From: Fallopia convolvulus | Lineage: Eukaryota > Streptophyta > Magnoliopsida > Caryophyllales > Polygonaceae | DNA length: 64,000 bases | Direction of reading: 5' to 3' | Assembly: GCA_964016875.1 (NCBI GenBank) | Contig: OZ024724.1 | Location: forward strand, 32,821,786 to 32,885,785 | Shown here: positions 12,443 through 24,233 of the stretch, piece after piece | Numbering within the stretch: the first letter of the stretch is position 1 | Layout of the letters: every line of letters starts with the position of its first letter | Position numbers and translations under genes: made by a program | The notes under the pieces: generated by a model | Databases searched by the model: none | The model's input: only the letters and a program-made list of their open reading frames with translations | What the model was told of the DNA's origin: nothing

Positions 12443-12562
12443 GTATTTACGATCGAAATTAATTAGCGGGTTGATTACGGAGCCACCGTAAGGACCTTTC
12501 AGTTCCTCTTTGCTAATTAAATTTATGGTTTTTATAATCTTGACATTGATATGGTCTCACAG
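12443..12562 (+). other. Intron-like segment 1 of the FAM1 LTR (120 bp)
   Basis: The borders are GAAG|GTATTTAC and CTCACAG|GTTCAAAC. It is absent precisely from 4921-6498 at junction 5971/5972. The homologous 120-bp segment in copy B lies at 48412-48531, with borders GTATATAC...CACAG. At 37495-37614 the acceptor has mutated to GG, and in tandem units 2-4 the CACAG/G border has become TACAA/A. Confidence 0.8.
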
Positions 12563-12635
12563 GTTCAAACCACTCGAGAAACGAACGTCAGGATCTTCAG
12601 TTATAGCGAATACAAGTTTTGATACCGATTGGCAG

Positions 12636-12938
12636 GTAAAGGACTTCGGATAATTAATCGGGATTCGTTGTTAATCCGTTTGATTTGAGATTTGGTCACC
12701 TTTAAGAACTGTTGCTAATGAACAAATTTATTTAGAAAATTGTTTCAAAAGTGAAGCGGATAATTAGTTATAATTCCGCCAAGATGGCTCCTCAAAGCAT
12801 GATAACTAAGGATTTATTTATGAATCGATATTCGGAAATCAAATCGTTTATCGATTAGGAAGTTGTAGGAGTTGAGAATACAACTAAAAAGTGTATTCAT
12901 GAGCTCGTTGTTGAGAAATCTTTTGTTATATTTGACAG
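12636..12938 (+). other. Intron-like segment 2 of the FAM1 LTR (303 bp)
   Basis: The borders are GGCAG|GTAAAGG and TTTGACAG|AAGG. It is absent exactly from 4921-6498 at junction 6044/6045. The same 303-bp segment is present at 48606-48908, where the acceptor AG has become AA, and in each tandem unit between 37535 and 42068. Confidence 0.8.
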
Positions 12939-12993
12939 AAGGGCGATAAAGATTACTGTTGAATCGCTAAGGACGTTGAGCACGCCTTCAAAG

Positions 12994-14194
12994 GCAAGTG
13001 GATGATTCTCTCTTGCGTTATTGTTATTAAATGAGGAATTGAATCCCATTTAATATTTGCGTTGGGAACAACTTATATGATTAATAAAATATGATAGGTT
13101 GTTGTTTTGTTAGAAATAATGACCATATTGTTATTCATTCAGTTTCGCGCTAGAATTGGATTTAGGTCCGTTGTATGTGACCTTGTATGTTTAGTTGTCT
13201 CATGCTGAGACATTGATATGGATTAACTTAGTTCAGGGATGAGCTTAGTCTCGAAAGCATCTCTTTAAAACTCGTATTAGGCAGTATCAATATTGATCCC
13301 CTAACACTTAGGTCATTACCATGGCCGCTCTACGCTTGAGGGGTGACTATGCACTCTAGCTAAGTGCATTTATTAATATGTGTTGGTAGAGGATTATGGA
13401 TGAAACAGGCCTCTAATCTCTCCATCATTGGGACCCGTACTATTCGTTGTTCAAGGATGAAATATGCCCTCTGACCTCGATAGTATTGTGTTCCATTCAA
13501 TATGTGTTGGTAGTGGATTATGGATGAAACATGCCCTCTAATCTCTCCATCATTGGGACCCGTGCTATTCGTTGTTCAAGGTTGAAACAGGCCCTCTGAC
13601 CTCGATAGTATTGTGTTCCATCAGAAGTAGTTCGAATTAATATGTGTTGGTAGAAGATTATGGATGAAACAGGCCCTCTAATCTCTCCATCATTGGGACC
13701 AGTACTATTCGTTGTTCATTGATGAAACATGCCCTCTGACCTCGATAGTATTGTGTTCCATCGGCAATAGTTCGAGTCGATTAAAAGATGTCAACTTGTT
13801 TGTGAAAAGTTTGAAAGTAATATAAGATAAGTGTGTTAGGCACATTAATATACCCGAATGGTTGGGCTATTTGATAACTATTCTTACTTCCGGCTATGAA
13901 TGATTCTTAATCAAACGTTGATTAAGTCAATCTGATTAGTCGATGGAGGCTTTTCAAAATGTTATGTGATTAATATGAGTTCCCAACAATTGTTCATGTT
14001 TCGTAAAGGAAACCACAAGCGGTGGTGTTCTCTCTCTTGATTATGCAAGTCTCCTTCTTATTCTCTATAAGACTGCTAACTGTTGGATCATAATCGGAGT
14101 CTAATCGGATTTGGATGCCAATATGTTTAGTCATAACCATAAGAATCAAGTTAGATTCTCCGCTTGCTAGTCTATCATTAGACTAACCCATCAG
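12994..14194 (+). other. Intron-like segment 3 of the FAM1 LTR (1201 bp, GC-AG)
   Basis: The donor is AAAG|GCAAGTGG, the classic strong context of GC-AG introns, and the acceptor is CCCATCAG|GTTCTTC. It is absent exactly from 4921-6498 at junction 6100/6101. In copy B the donor is kept (48965, AAG|GCAAGT) but the segment is shortened to about 734 bp by a deletion that removed the acceptor. In the tandem units only ~25 bp after the donor remain. Confidence 0.75.
13375..13775 (+). repeat. Three-copy tandem repeat inside LTR segment 3
   Basis: Units start at 13375, 13499 and 13639 with AATATGTGTTGGTAG. Each runs through ATGAAACAGGCC, CATCATTGGGACC and TTGTGTTCCATC. The spacings are 124 and 140 bp. 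The LTR at 47523-50100 lacks this array, so it is a local expansion. Confidence 0.75.
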
Positions 14195-14321
14195 GTTCTT
14201 CTTGGAAGTTGATTCAAGATGCGGATTCAGAAGTTTGAAGCTCCTAAAGTTGAAGAAAGGTTTCCAATGGCTATACTTGAGTGAAGATCATGGTTGAACT
14301 ACTTCAAAATGAAGCTGAGTT

Positions 14322-14848
14322 TTAAGGGAAACAACTTCTTTGTGTCGTTTGGGCTAGTTTTCGGTTTCCCTCCATTTCACCTCTTTTCTTGGCTATTTGA
14401 ATCTGATTTGTTCAAGTGTGGAATGTCTTTTGACTTGCATTATATTGATCATAACATCACACTTTCGTGCTTAACCTTAAGCCGCCCTCACGACATTCCT
14501 AGACAAGCCCATCCTACGTGGTTTTGCTTGAGTTTAGGGTTTGATTGTGCTTTTGGATACCTAGTGTGCTATGTGGAGAAAGTGGTTTTTAGAAGCATTG
14601 ATAATGAATATATCATGCAACATTTTCAAAATATGAAAACTCGTAAGATAGATTTACCTCCTTTGGCGTTTGTAGAGTCGTAGGTGTTGTAATGAATTCA
14701 TGCTTATCTAATTTTGTTAATGAACTTTTAGTTGCTATCTTTGTATGTACTTATAGTTATATTCGAACCATATATTAAACATCGCCAAGTTTATAAATTT
14801 TGTTTACTAAACTCGCCCCCCTTTTAACAATTCCTAGGTCCGCCACTG
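14322..14848 (-). mobile_element. Truncated hAT-type fragment with one terminal repeat
   Basis: At 14828-14848 the minus strand reads CAGTGGCGGACCTAGGAATT, a terminal-repeat type familiar from plant hAT elements of the Tip100 group, followed by a G-rich run. The other end and the 8-bp duplication were not found; the left side ends at the FAM1 fragment. A frame of 129 codons (14294-14683, +) crosses the FAM1 boundary and resembles nothing I know, so I do not call it a gene. Confidence 0.4.
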
Positions 14849-15052
14849 CTTCTTCCCAACACTTCTAACCAACTTTATAGCTTCAACACGGGTGTTAAAA
14901 GTTTCATTTATTCTAAAAAAACTCTGAATAATCTGGAAAGGATCCATATCAAGGCTTTTATCATCATTAGAGTCCAAGTCTTCACCTCCGTCATTGCAAA
15001 AATCGATATCATCCAAATTTATTGAGTCATAAATATTATGATCCCACACCAA
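14834..15052 (-). pseudogene. Short fragment, possibly from a Mutator-like or FAR1-like transposase
   Basis: A minus-strand frame contains an acidic stretch (DDIDFCNDGGEDLDSNDDKS) and then FNTRVEAIKLVRSVGKKQ. The second part loosely resembles the region before the DNA-binding part of plant Mutator-derived proteins (pattern F-x-x-R-x-x-A-x-x-x-V-R-x-V-G). It is only 72 codons long and overlaps the hAT terminal repeat, so it is at best a broken piece. Confidence 0.2.
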
Positions 15053-15059
15053 ATGAAAA

Positions 15060-16356
15060 ACTTAATCTAAATTTGTTAATGGATGGGCCTCTCCATTTTG
15101 CACACTGTATTTACAAATTTTGTAAGCTAAAAGTGTGTGCAGTTTGCTGATGCACACTTATTATATGGGGGAGTATAGATATTGTACGCGATTATTTGGT
15201 GTGCATTTATAATATCTACACAATAATCTTGCGTGCGTTGCTTTTTTGCACATAAAAACTTTGTGTGCAATTTATATCATGGAATCTCGATTACGTCACT
15301 CGTCTTCAGAGCTTCTTTCATTGTCACTCTACATTTGTTAAGAAATAACAGTATTAAGAAATCAACCTATTGTATTATAAAGCAGAAATCATGTATGTTG
15401 AAAAAATTGCGTCACGTGACATTTTTGAATAAAATAATGTTACATTTTTTAAATAATAAATATTATAATTACTTGTATCATTCTTTCTATATATCCAATT
15501 TTTTTATAAGATAATAACTTGATCTATATGTTGATATTTTTTATGTGTAGATTTTTTTATCTTGTAACAAGATTTGAGATCTAAGTTTGTAATGTTTTTT
15601 ATCTATATGTTGATAATAAATTGATTTAATATTTTTTATATTAATTTTATGCATAATATTTTTTTAATTATTTAACAAGACTCGACTTCAAGTATATAAT
15701 TTTTTTATCTATATGTTGATAAACTATGAGACACAATCTTAAAGATTTTTTTTTATAAATTACATCATTTTATAAAAATAAAAAACATACTTAATAATAA
15801 ATGATGAAAAAATATAAATAAAGAATGAATTTTTTAAAAGAAAATTAAGGAAAAGATAACAAATTTTTTTTTATCAAAAGTCAATTTAGGCAAGTAATTA
15901 TCTAGATTGAAAATTCTATTTTTTATCAAAATTTTATTTAAGATAATCTTTTATATAAATAGATAAAAAATAAAGATAAAATAATTTTCTTTAATTTGAA
16001 ATAAAATTCGAATTTAATTTTTTTCATATAAATAGTTAATTGGAAAAAATAAATTAGTATATTTATTTTAATATATAATATATAATGTTCTATAATTTAT
16101 TTTAATATTAGATAAAATCTTTTAGATCTACCCTAATTCCTAATATATAATAGATAACAACTTTATTTTAGATAGAATCTTTCCTAGATTAATTTATCAT
16201 ATTTCTATATTATCCTAAAATAATATCAACATATATAAATTTTCAAAATAAAAAATTCTGTGTGGCGAAATCCTAGGTGGCTTAACGTGAAAACGACACA
16301 TAGGAATATCTTAGGTGGCGCAACGTGGTGGCCTTATTCCTTGCGTCTTTTATATA
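15060..16356. other. AT-rich intergenic DNA
   Basis: I see no gene, terminal repeat or conserved motif, only long A/T runs and a loose recurrence of ATCTATATGTTGATA (about 15520-15720). A 93-codon frame at 15233-15514 has no recognisable features. Confidence 0.5.
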
Positions 16357-17498
16357 CTAGCAATTAGGTCGCGCGTTGCGCGGCGATTATAAGACGGAGA
16401 CTTCATTAGTATAGAGATATGGAAATGACATTTTCGTAAATTTATTTAAAGGGGCATGATTTATCTGGAAAAGGAATGGAAATGGCATTTACGCAAATTT
16501 ATTTAAAGGGGCATGGTTTATTTGATATTAATTTACTTGACTTCACCCCATCCAATGTATTAAAACTTGTTTTATTACGTATACGAGATTTCTTCACAAC
16601 TAAGAAACAAACTTATCCGAGCTTACGAGCGAAGTAACTTGGACACGTTTTTCGAGACATGTCAAGATTACTCGTTCACATCCAAAAATCACATAAGTCG
16701 ATCACGCTTTTCCAAGAATATATATCCTGAGATTTCTTAAGAGCTAAGCAAAACTTTTTGGTATTAATTTAAGTGACTTCACGCCATCCAATGTCTTAAA
16801 ACTTGTTTTATTACGTATACGAGATTTCTTCACAACTAAGAAACAAACTTATCCGAGCTTGTTTACGAGCGAAGTAACTTGGACACGTTTTTCGAGACAT
16901 GTCAAGATTACTCGTTCACATCCAAATATCACATAAGTCGATCACGCTTTTCCAAGAATATATATCCCGAGATTACTTAAGAGCTAAGCAAAACCTTTTG
17001 GTATTAATTTAAGTGACTTCACACCATCCAATGTCTTAAAACTTGTTTTATTACGTATACCAGATTTCTTCACAACTAAGAAACAAACTTATCTGAGCTT
17101 GCTTACGAGCGAAGTAAATTGGACACATTTTTCAAGACATGTCAAGATTACCCGTTCACATAATTCGATCACGCTTTTCCAAGAATATATATCCCGAGAA
17201 TACTTAAGAGCTAAGCAATACCGACACGAATTTTGAGGAACATTAAAACAACAAAATTATTCTTGAGGGATCGGATTTTGCACGAATTTCGAGAAACATT
17301 AAAATAACAAAATTACTCTTGAGAAATAATGAATAATGAATTAATAACAGCCGCACGATAGTATTTATAAAATTGGATGGTCGTGATTAAAAGTTATGAA
17401 CTAATAACAACCGCACGATAGTTTTAGCAAAATCATCTCATTTTATAAAAATGGACGGCCCTGATACAAAATTATGTATGCTTTTGTATTAGTATAGA
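16357..17498 (-). mobile_element. Non-autonomous Helitron
   Basis: Read on the minus strand, it starts TCTATACTAATACAAAAGC (17498 downward), a typical plant Helitron 5' end. It finishes with the hairpin CGCGCAACGCGCG, about ten spacer bases and CTAG at 16360-16357. The base before the start is A and the base after the end is T, matching Helitron insertion between A and T without duplication. There is no Rep/helicase coding sequence in its 1.14 kb. A (TAGATA)n microsatellite abuts it at 17496-17530. It ends about 300 bp upstream of the EF1B start codon. Confidence 0.8.
16527..17225. repeat. Three-copy ~238-bp tandem repeat in the Helitron
   Basis: Units begin at 16527, 16763 and 17003, each with ATTAATTTA-x-x-TGACTTCAC. 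They share the blocks GTTTTATTACGTATAC, ACTAAGAAACAAACTTATC, GACATGTCAAGATTAC and AGCTAAGCAA. The spacings are 236 and 240 bp. The third copy is slightly shortened. Confidence 0.85.
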
Positions 17499-17802
17499 TA
17501 TAGATATAGATATAGATATATACATAGATTAGGTTCGCAAACAATAGAAAACAAGAAAAAGGAAGAAAAAGTATATTTAAACGAATTTTGTAATTTTTAA
17601 TAAATTAAATGTAATTTTATGGTGTAGTGTATAACATGCCCTAAAAAAGGAATATTCGACTGTCTAGGGTTTTTACTCGTACGTAGGACTGTAGGAGTAT
17701 TTAGTGTACTCTTTAAGTCTCCGCTTCCTCTCCTCTCTGCAATCCGGATCTTCGCCTCACGGTTTGTTTATTTTTTCTCCCCCTTGCTTCTACTCTTGAC
17801 TA
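17499..17802 (+). promoter_or_regulatory. Promoter and 5'UTR region of the EF1B gene
   Basis: This 300-bp stretch leads into the start codon at 17803. The last ~90 bp are pyrimidine rich (CTTCCTCTCCTCTCTGC and CTCCCCCTTGCTTCTACTC), typical of leaders of plant translation-machinery genes. TATATTTAAA at about 17572 is a possible TATA box, but it is far upstream. No further element is clear. Confidence 0.4.
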
Positions 17803-20027
17803 ATGGCGGTCACCTTTTCCGATCTTCACTCCGAAGCCGGACTCAAGTCTCTCGACGAATTTCTCGCCGGTAAATCTTACATTTCAGGGTATGTTTCTCG
17901 CTGACTCTCAGTCTTGCTCAGTTTTTTAAGTTTTGTTCGGGTTTTTAAGCTATGAAATTAGGCTACACAAATTGTAGTAGGAGCCTATTATACTGCTTTT
18001 ATGCTATTAGTAGTTTGTGACTGTTGGGTCACTTTCTTGTAAAATACATGGCAAATACACAAATCAGAACATGGAAAACTGGAATTGATCAGGAGTTTGT
18101 GGTGGAGGAACTTACCATCGCAGATCGATCAATTTGCAATTCCACCAACAGCATAATTGGATTAATTAAGTAATCCTTGCGCTTGTGTTAGAGATTTGAT
18201 ATCTTGTTTCGTATGAATTCAGTGCTAATTAACTTTTATCTTGATCAATAGTTAATGCTTTCCTGCTATCAGTAATTTGTAAATGTTGGAAAGTTTGAAC
18301 AGAGAGTAGTAACAAGCTAAAATCTGATATTTTGCGTAGCTGGATTGTTTTTCAATAGTTAATGTCGGAATTAGGGGCAATTTTGGGATTAAGTTATTGG
18401 TTCTATTAAATGATTGAAATTTCTATATGGCTGTAGAGATGCATTCACTAAGGATGATGTGAAGGTTTATGCCGCTGTGTTGGAGAAGCCTGACAGCTCT
18501 TACCCCAATGCCAACAAGTGGTACGAATGTGTTTCTAAGCACTTGGCTTCAAGGTTTGTAAACAAGATTTTCTTACGGTCGTCACTTGGTGCATTTTATA
18601 TCTTTCAATATGCTAGATGGATCAAGATCAAAATATACCATTAATATTTCCATTGGTGGATTGTTGGATTTTTTGCAGCTTTCCAGGTCAAGCTGCAAGA
18701 GTGAGAATTGCCTGTGGTGCTGCTCAAGCTGAAGCTCCAGCATCAGTTCCCTCAGAGGTAATAATTTGCTTTGATGTGCTGCTTTAGTAACGGTTAATGA
18801 GTTAGGAAATTTGGTCAGACACAGTTGATGAATTAGAATAGTATCTGATGCACCCATGTATGGAATGGATGTTGATCCTGCAGTAATGGATGATTCATCT
18901 CTTTGTTATTTCTTGGGCAGAGTACAGGTTTAGTTTGCTTTTGTTATCTGAGAGGAGAGGAGAGGATATTTGATTAGAAACTAAATTCCTATTTTAATCT
19001 TGTAGCACTGCAAGGTTTGGTTTTAAATTTGCCAGGATAGGTGACTGGCTGCGTGTATGCATCCTATGGCCAATTTAACTTCACAAGATTTGATTTGACG
19101 GCTGTAGCTCGCTTATATCCTTAGATACAGGACATACATGTTAACTTGTCTTGTACTTTTTGGGGCATCAATGATTGATAGAAGTGGATTTATAAATTTG
19201 ATGTTTTTTTTGTACAATAATATTTTTGGGAGCTGTAGTGTAGGTGCTTCTTATCTAAAAAAATGATGATGTGCATAATTTATGTTCTTTATAGTTGTGA
19301 TTTTCATTTTTTTATATGTTAAATTTGTCAGGCTATTCCTGCTGGTGATGATGATGATGATTTGGATCTCTTTGGTGATGAGACTGAGGAAGAGAAAAAG
19401 GCAGCAGAGGAGAGGGAAGCATCCAAAAAGGCATCCTCTAAGAAGAAAGAGAGTAAAATTCCTGTTTTGCCCTCGGGAATTAGGTTTATATATATATATA
19501 TATGTGTGTGTGTGTGATGTTTAACCATGTTTAGCTAAGGTGATTAGCACTTTGCTAAGGTATCTGACCTTTAGTACTTCCTCGCACTAATCATACTTGA
19601 TGGGTGCCTTTCAGAAAGATTTTCTGCTAATTGGGTGTCTTTTTTGGCATTGATCTGTGGGGTTAGGCGGAAAGTCCTCTGTACTTATGGATATCAAACC
19701 ATGGGATGACGAGACAGATATGAAGAAGCTGGAAGAGGCAGTACGCAGTGTACAAATGGAAGGCCTATTCTGGGGAGCATGTATGTCTTGCTCACTTTTC
19801 ATAATCTACTAATTCCATGAACATAACTATAAAACTTAATCTGATTTCCTTAATCTGATGCAGCAAAACTGGTTCCGGTTGGGTATGGTATCAAAAAGTT
19901 GCAGATCATGTTGACCATTATTGACGACCTCGTTTCAGTGGACACCTTGATTGAGGAGCGTCTAACCATTGAGCCAATTAGCGATTATGTCCAGAGTTGT
20001 GACATTGTGGCCTTCAACAAAATCTAA
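17803..20027 (+). CDS. Translation elongation factor 1B guanine-exchange subunit (EF-1 beta/delta)
   Basis: Six exons, 17803-17888, 18437-18553, 18679-18757, 19332-19452, 19667-19780 and 19864-20027, give 226 aa with every intron GT-AG and all phases consistent. The protein is the exchange factor that recharges eEF1A with GTP in the cytosol. The N-terminus (MAVTFSDLHSEAGLKSLDEF) is the glutathione-transferase-like domain of plant EF-1 beta/delta. A central acidic hinge follows (DDDDDLDLFGDETEEEKK, about residues 100-117), then a lysine-rich linker. The C-terminal exchange domain starts with VLMDIKPWDDETDM and includes MEGLFWGASKLVPVGYGIKK, ending in DIVAFNKI. Length and ending are normal for the family. 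Intron 4 holds a (TA)n(TG)n microsatellite (19485-19517). I cannot separate the plant beta and delta forms without comparison. Confidence 0.95.
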
Positions 20028-20406
20028 ATTATCTTGGTAGGCTTATCTTAGCCTTGTTTTGTTTTTTAATTTTAATTTCATGCTTGATTTTTTTACCTTA
20101 TGTTTACTACTCTTCATGAGAGGAGGGTGGTGGTAATCTGGCGTTGAATGTACTACATGTGGATCATCACATATTGTATTACTTTCCCATGGTTTTGTTA
20201 TCAAATTATTTATAAAATACATTCAAGTCGCAGAATAGCCTGTACAGGCATGGATGAGATCCAGGATTAGTCATTCTGAAAATCTTGCGTGTTAGAAACT
20301 TAGAAGCCTAAAAATGGTCATAAAATGCACTCATTCTTGAAAGAGCATCTCCATCACACAGTAAATCATTATCTATTTTTTAATTATAAAAACTCTGTTT
20401 CTCTGT
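20028..20406. other. Convergent intergenic space (3'UTRs)
   Basis: The spacer between the stop of EF1B (+) and the stop of the transporter gene (-), which are transcribed towards each other. It should hold both 3'UTRs. No further feature is seen. Confidence 0.5.
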
Positions 20407-23400
20407 TCACGGATGTCCGAAACTCTCAAGCAGCTGAGAGAGAATGACCCAACTGGCGCCACCAAGTACAAGGCAGAGCGTTAGCTTCCCACCGGGGACT
20501 AGTTCTGGCAGTTTTGGGAGTTGGGGTGAAGTTGAGAACCTGTCTGACCATGCCATTGCTGCTGGAAGAATCCCAAATAACACCAGCACTACACGAACAA
20601 CCAACATTTGAAAAATCTTATTCAGATGCTCTAAAATATGGCTCTAGTCGAAGTCAAACCATTTTAGGTAATATGGCTCTAGTCGAAGTCAAACCATTTT
20701 ACCTAAAATTCACTTGTGAAAATACTGATGGGGATTTATGCTAAATGAACAAGTTCTAACCTCCATATGTTCCTGCAAAATCCAAAGCCTTGAAAAAGAT
20801 TTCCGGGTCCAAGAGTGCCAACATTAATGGCGGGAACAACGTCAGCAGATAAGGCAAAGGCTTGCTCTGCCCTGCTGGCAGATTCAATACTGTGTGAATG
20901 AAAAGGATTTAGCATCTGTAGTATCCATCTATATTAATCTTTATTGCTAGTTATAGATAGAGAGAGAGAGAGAGGTTACAGTCCGCTAGGAAATCTGCCA
21001 GTCCGAGAACAAATCCGATGTATGATGTGGCAATTGCTAGGAGGGAAAAGGTCTCCACTATTGGCTACACATTCATCCATACATATAATTGATCAAGTTT
21101 GTTTCACTGAGGGAGGCTAAGTGGAGTTTATAAAAGAACTTACTCCAACTAGTCCATTACTGGCTCGAAGTTGTTGTAATGGATCCACCGTCTTCTCTGC
21201 TATTGTGTTTGGATCCGCGATTGTACCAAGGATGACAGCGTTCCAGACTAGAAACAGGATCAAGGGGATGACCGTTCCTAGAACGATAGCACTCCTGCCA
21301 CCCATGATATGATATGCATAATGCATATACTAAATATAAATACACTGTTGATGGATTTAGGTATTGCGATGAGATTTTCACCTTACTTTTGATGGGTTTC
21401 CCTCCAAATTAGTGCAAAGGACAGGCACAACATTCTGAAACTCAAGGGTTAGGAAACACTTTAACGCACTCATTCACTACAAGCGAATCAATCAAAGCCT
21501 GCATGCAAGCAAGATAACCACCTGGTAGACGAACGATAAAGCTATGATTGGTAAGCTTAGAGGCACAGCTGCAAAGTTGGCTTTCAAGAGAGCTTCCCCA
21601 TGGAGACCCCCGCTTGCAACCACCTGGACAAAACAGTTTGTAAGCCCTCCAGTACAAGTATTGGGACATGGAAATGGATTTTGTATCAATATCTCTTTCG
21701 GTGAAATTTTACCACTAGAGCTGTGAAAGAAGCAATGATTCCAATTACTAGAGCACCATTGATGGCACCAAGAACTCGCTGGCTGCACAAACCAAGTTAC
21801 GTTATCAAATAGGTTTATCTTGGACTACAAAGGAGACATCGCATTAACAAGATTAGTTCAGCGAGGATCCTCTACTCACCTACAAAAGTAACAGATTCCT
21901 CCCAATGTGAGTGAAAACAAGGCCGCACTTTCCCATCTGTCAAAACATTTTCAAGTATCAAAAGACCAAAATATCTGTTCAACTTAGACTATAAGCAACC
22001 AAATCAAGTTGAAGCAACACATCGAACAGGAAAGTCTATCAAGGCATAGAAACTCAGAGAGAATTTGGGATGTGAAGTTTGTGGTGGACCATCTTGCCTA
22101 CAATGTACATCATGCATAAGTCACATGAAAAAAAATCATACAGTGGAATACCAAGGTAGTTCGTGATGATATCTGAAGAGCGAGCAACATAGGCTACAAG
22201 AAGGGCATAGTGAATAAAAATGTACGACCAGCTGCAGCAGACACAATAGATAGAATTAGAGAAACTCCAACCAAGTATAAAAGTATAATAGCCTCTCCAG
22301 CATGCAACTAAAAAGGGTATACATTTTATCATCCTCGATCTTGGTAAACTGTAAACACATATGAAGTCTAATATACCTTGACAAGTATTTTAGTTTAGGC
22401 TATGTCCATCTTGTAGAAGCAGAAGAGAGTATCATTTTCCAAAATTTTACCCGACTTTTATCTCATGAAATACAGATTCCATCTCTCTACAGTCTATACA
22501 CATGATCCATGGCAGAGGACCACAAAACAAAAAATATTAATTTACCAGGCAATCTGGACTCCGAGTGGACCAAGAGTTCTCCTAGCCATTGACACCTAAA
22601 AAAAATCAAAGAACAGCTAAATTGTTTAAGGCACATCCTTGATTGAGTACATGAGGAAAATATCAAAATTGACTTTATTCTCTATATTACTGCAAGTAAA
22701 CTAGTTCAGAAACACAATTAATTACCAAGGAGACACCACCAGAACCAAGTTCACACATTGTGTTGATGTTCACCTCAGCAATAAGTAAGCCAGTTGCAAC
22801 CTGTCCAGCTCAGAATATGTAAACGCTACATCACTAACAACCAGTTGACAGTAGAGCAGAGAGAAATAGGCATTCTATTATTAGGCAAAAAATTTAGATG
22901 TAGTCCAGCTCAGACATCCTCGTGCTCATTACATCCATAATCTCATTGGCTACACTGCCTTTGAGATGGATTTAGTCCCTATATCAATTTTGGTGCATTC
23001 TAACTAAATTCAGTTATTATTGTCACATAGCTGAATTTCAGTTTTTCTCGGGTCTATCGGGCGTACCCCCTTTCCCTTGGGTAGGGGTACCCCATCTTGA
23101 CCCCCCAGATTCCGATATAGCGGAGCCTCACTGGGTCAATGATGATGTAATCAGCTAACAGCTTGATCCAGTTATACCCAAGCCAAGAGTATTGATCGAT
23201 GTTGCTCTTTAATGATAACAAGTACACAAGAGAGCCTGTATTTATGAAGATGCAACTAACAAGATTACTAGAGTATTAATTACCATGTAAACCCAGCAAG
23301 CAATGCATGCCACAGCAGAAGCCAAAAAACCGGATTCCTGTGTGACAGCAGGAATTGCTAGGATTCCTGCACCAACCTGAAACATTCAACACCAAAACTA

Positions 23401-23894
23401 GGGATCTTTAAAAGGAAATCTGAAATGCAAGTGGGCGTACAGAGTACAACTCACATGATCAAGGAATTGAAAACTGAAGAATCTAAATGAAATTGAAATT
23501 GAACATGTTGATTGATGACAATACTGCTTACCGTCGTGCCGGCTACAAGAAACACTGCGCTGGTAAGACTACCTGTCAAGGAAAACCCTAACTTGGAATT
23601 TACGTTAACTATAAGATTCTTGTGGTATTAATTCGGGAGAAAAAGAAATTTACCAGGTTCTCTTTTAAGAGTGGCTTGCTTTAGATTTGAGAACAGCCTC
23701 TCAAACTCATATCGTTGCTTCTGTTCCGCCGCCGCCGGCTTTCGGGCGGAACATTTCACGATTGACAAGTGCCGGCGAGCAAGAGGGAATAGGAAAGAGC
23801 TGACAACAACGTTTCTTTGGGAAGAAATATGGGGCTGTTTGGTGGGAGGGAAAGTTGTTGCAAGTAAAGGAGGAGCTGAACAGGAGAGAACCAT
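20407..23894 (-). CDS. Plastid-type tyrosine/tryptophan permease-like transporter
   Basis: Fourteen exons on the minus strand: 23894-23654, 23572-23532, 23376-23284, 22800-22726, 22595-22546, 22231-22142, 21936-21880, 21782-21713, 21623-21522, 21434-21382, 21294-21144, 21064-20980, 20889-20761 and 20588-20407. All borders are GT-AG, phases agree, and the total is 472 aa. The first ~70 residues are rich in Ser/Arg/Ala with few acidic residues, like a chloroplast transit peptide. The rest is hydrophobic, with many membrane spans, and begins TSAVFLVAGTTVGAGILAIP, the first-span signature of bacterial TyrP/Mtr permeases (HAAAP family). Plant genomes carry homologues annotated as tyrosine-specific transport proteins, predicted in plastids. 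The substrate is inferred from the family only. The exon between YIFIHYALLVAYVARSS and WESAALFSL uses donor GTATGA at 22141, which restores the family-like LGIPLWES junction. Confidence 0.9.
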
Positions 23895-24130
23895 CTTCTT
23901 GGTTTCCTGCTTAGAGTTGGCTCCCCAGACCCCAAACAACAAGATCAAAACAATGGAGCTCAGCAGCTCTGAAAATTTTTGGTATCTGCTGGTGCCCGTT
24001 CATATTAGATAATGTGGGCCCGTTCATATGCTCCCCAATTGAGCTTTTAATCTTATGTTTTCGCTCTTTTGAGTGTTTGGCTACTCTTTTCACATTGGCA
24101 AGGGTTGATCCATTTGCTTATCTTACATTT

Positions 24131-24233
24131 ATTGTTAATACATCTTTGAGATGTTCAAGTTATGAGTGAAATTATAATGTATTATTGTTAATACATCTTT
24201 GAGATGGTCAAGTTATGAGTGAAATTATAATGT
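24131..24233. repeat. 53-bp tandem duplication
   Basis: The 50-bp sequence starting ATTGTTAATACATCTTTGAG occurs at 24131-24180 and again at 24184-24233 with one mismatch. It lies between the transporter promoter side and the 3' end of the UBA gene. The high identity suggests a recent duplication. Confidence 0.85.

Larger units (their letters stand above)
11564..14321 (+). repeat. FAM1 LTR fragment, intron-containing form
   Basis: It begins TGTAATAACTATGG like other FAM1 LTRs and follows them to GAAGCTGAGTTT, where it is cut off; the usual terminal ~300 bp is absent. Relative to the LTR at 4921-6498 it has three extra blocks: 12443-12562, 12636-12938 and 12994-14194. The flanking blocks match closely (for example, two differences in the 73-bp block 12563-12635). 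It is either a truncated solo LTR or an edge of a degraded element, because no internal sequence follows. Confidence 0.85.

Noticed and set aside
14294..14683. 129-codon plus-strand frame
   Set aside because: It starts in the FAM1 LTR and runs into a hAT-related fragment; composition and motifs do not suggest a protein.
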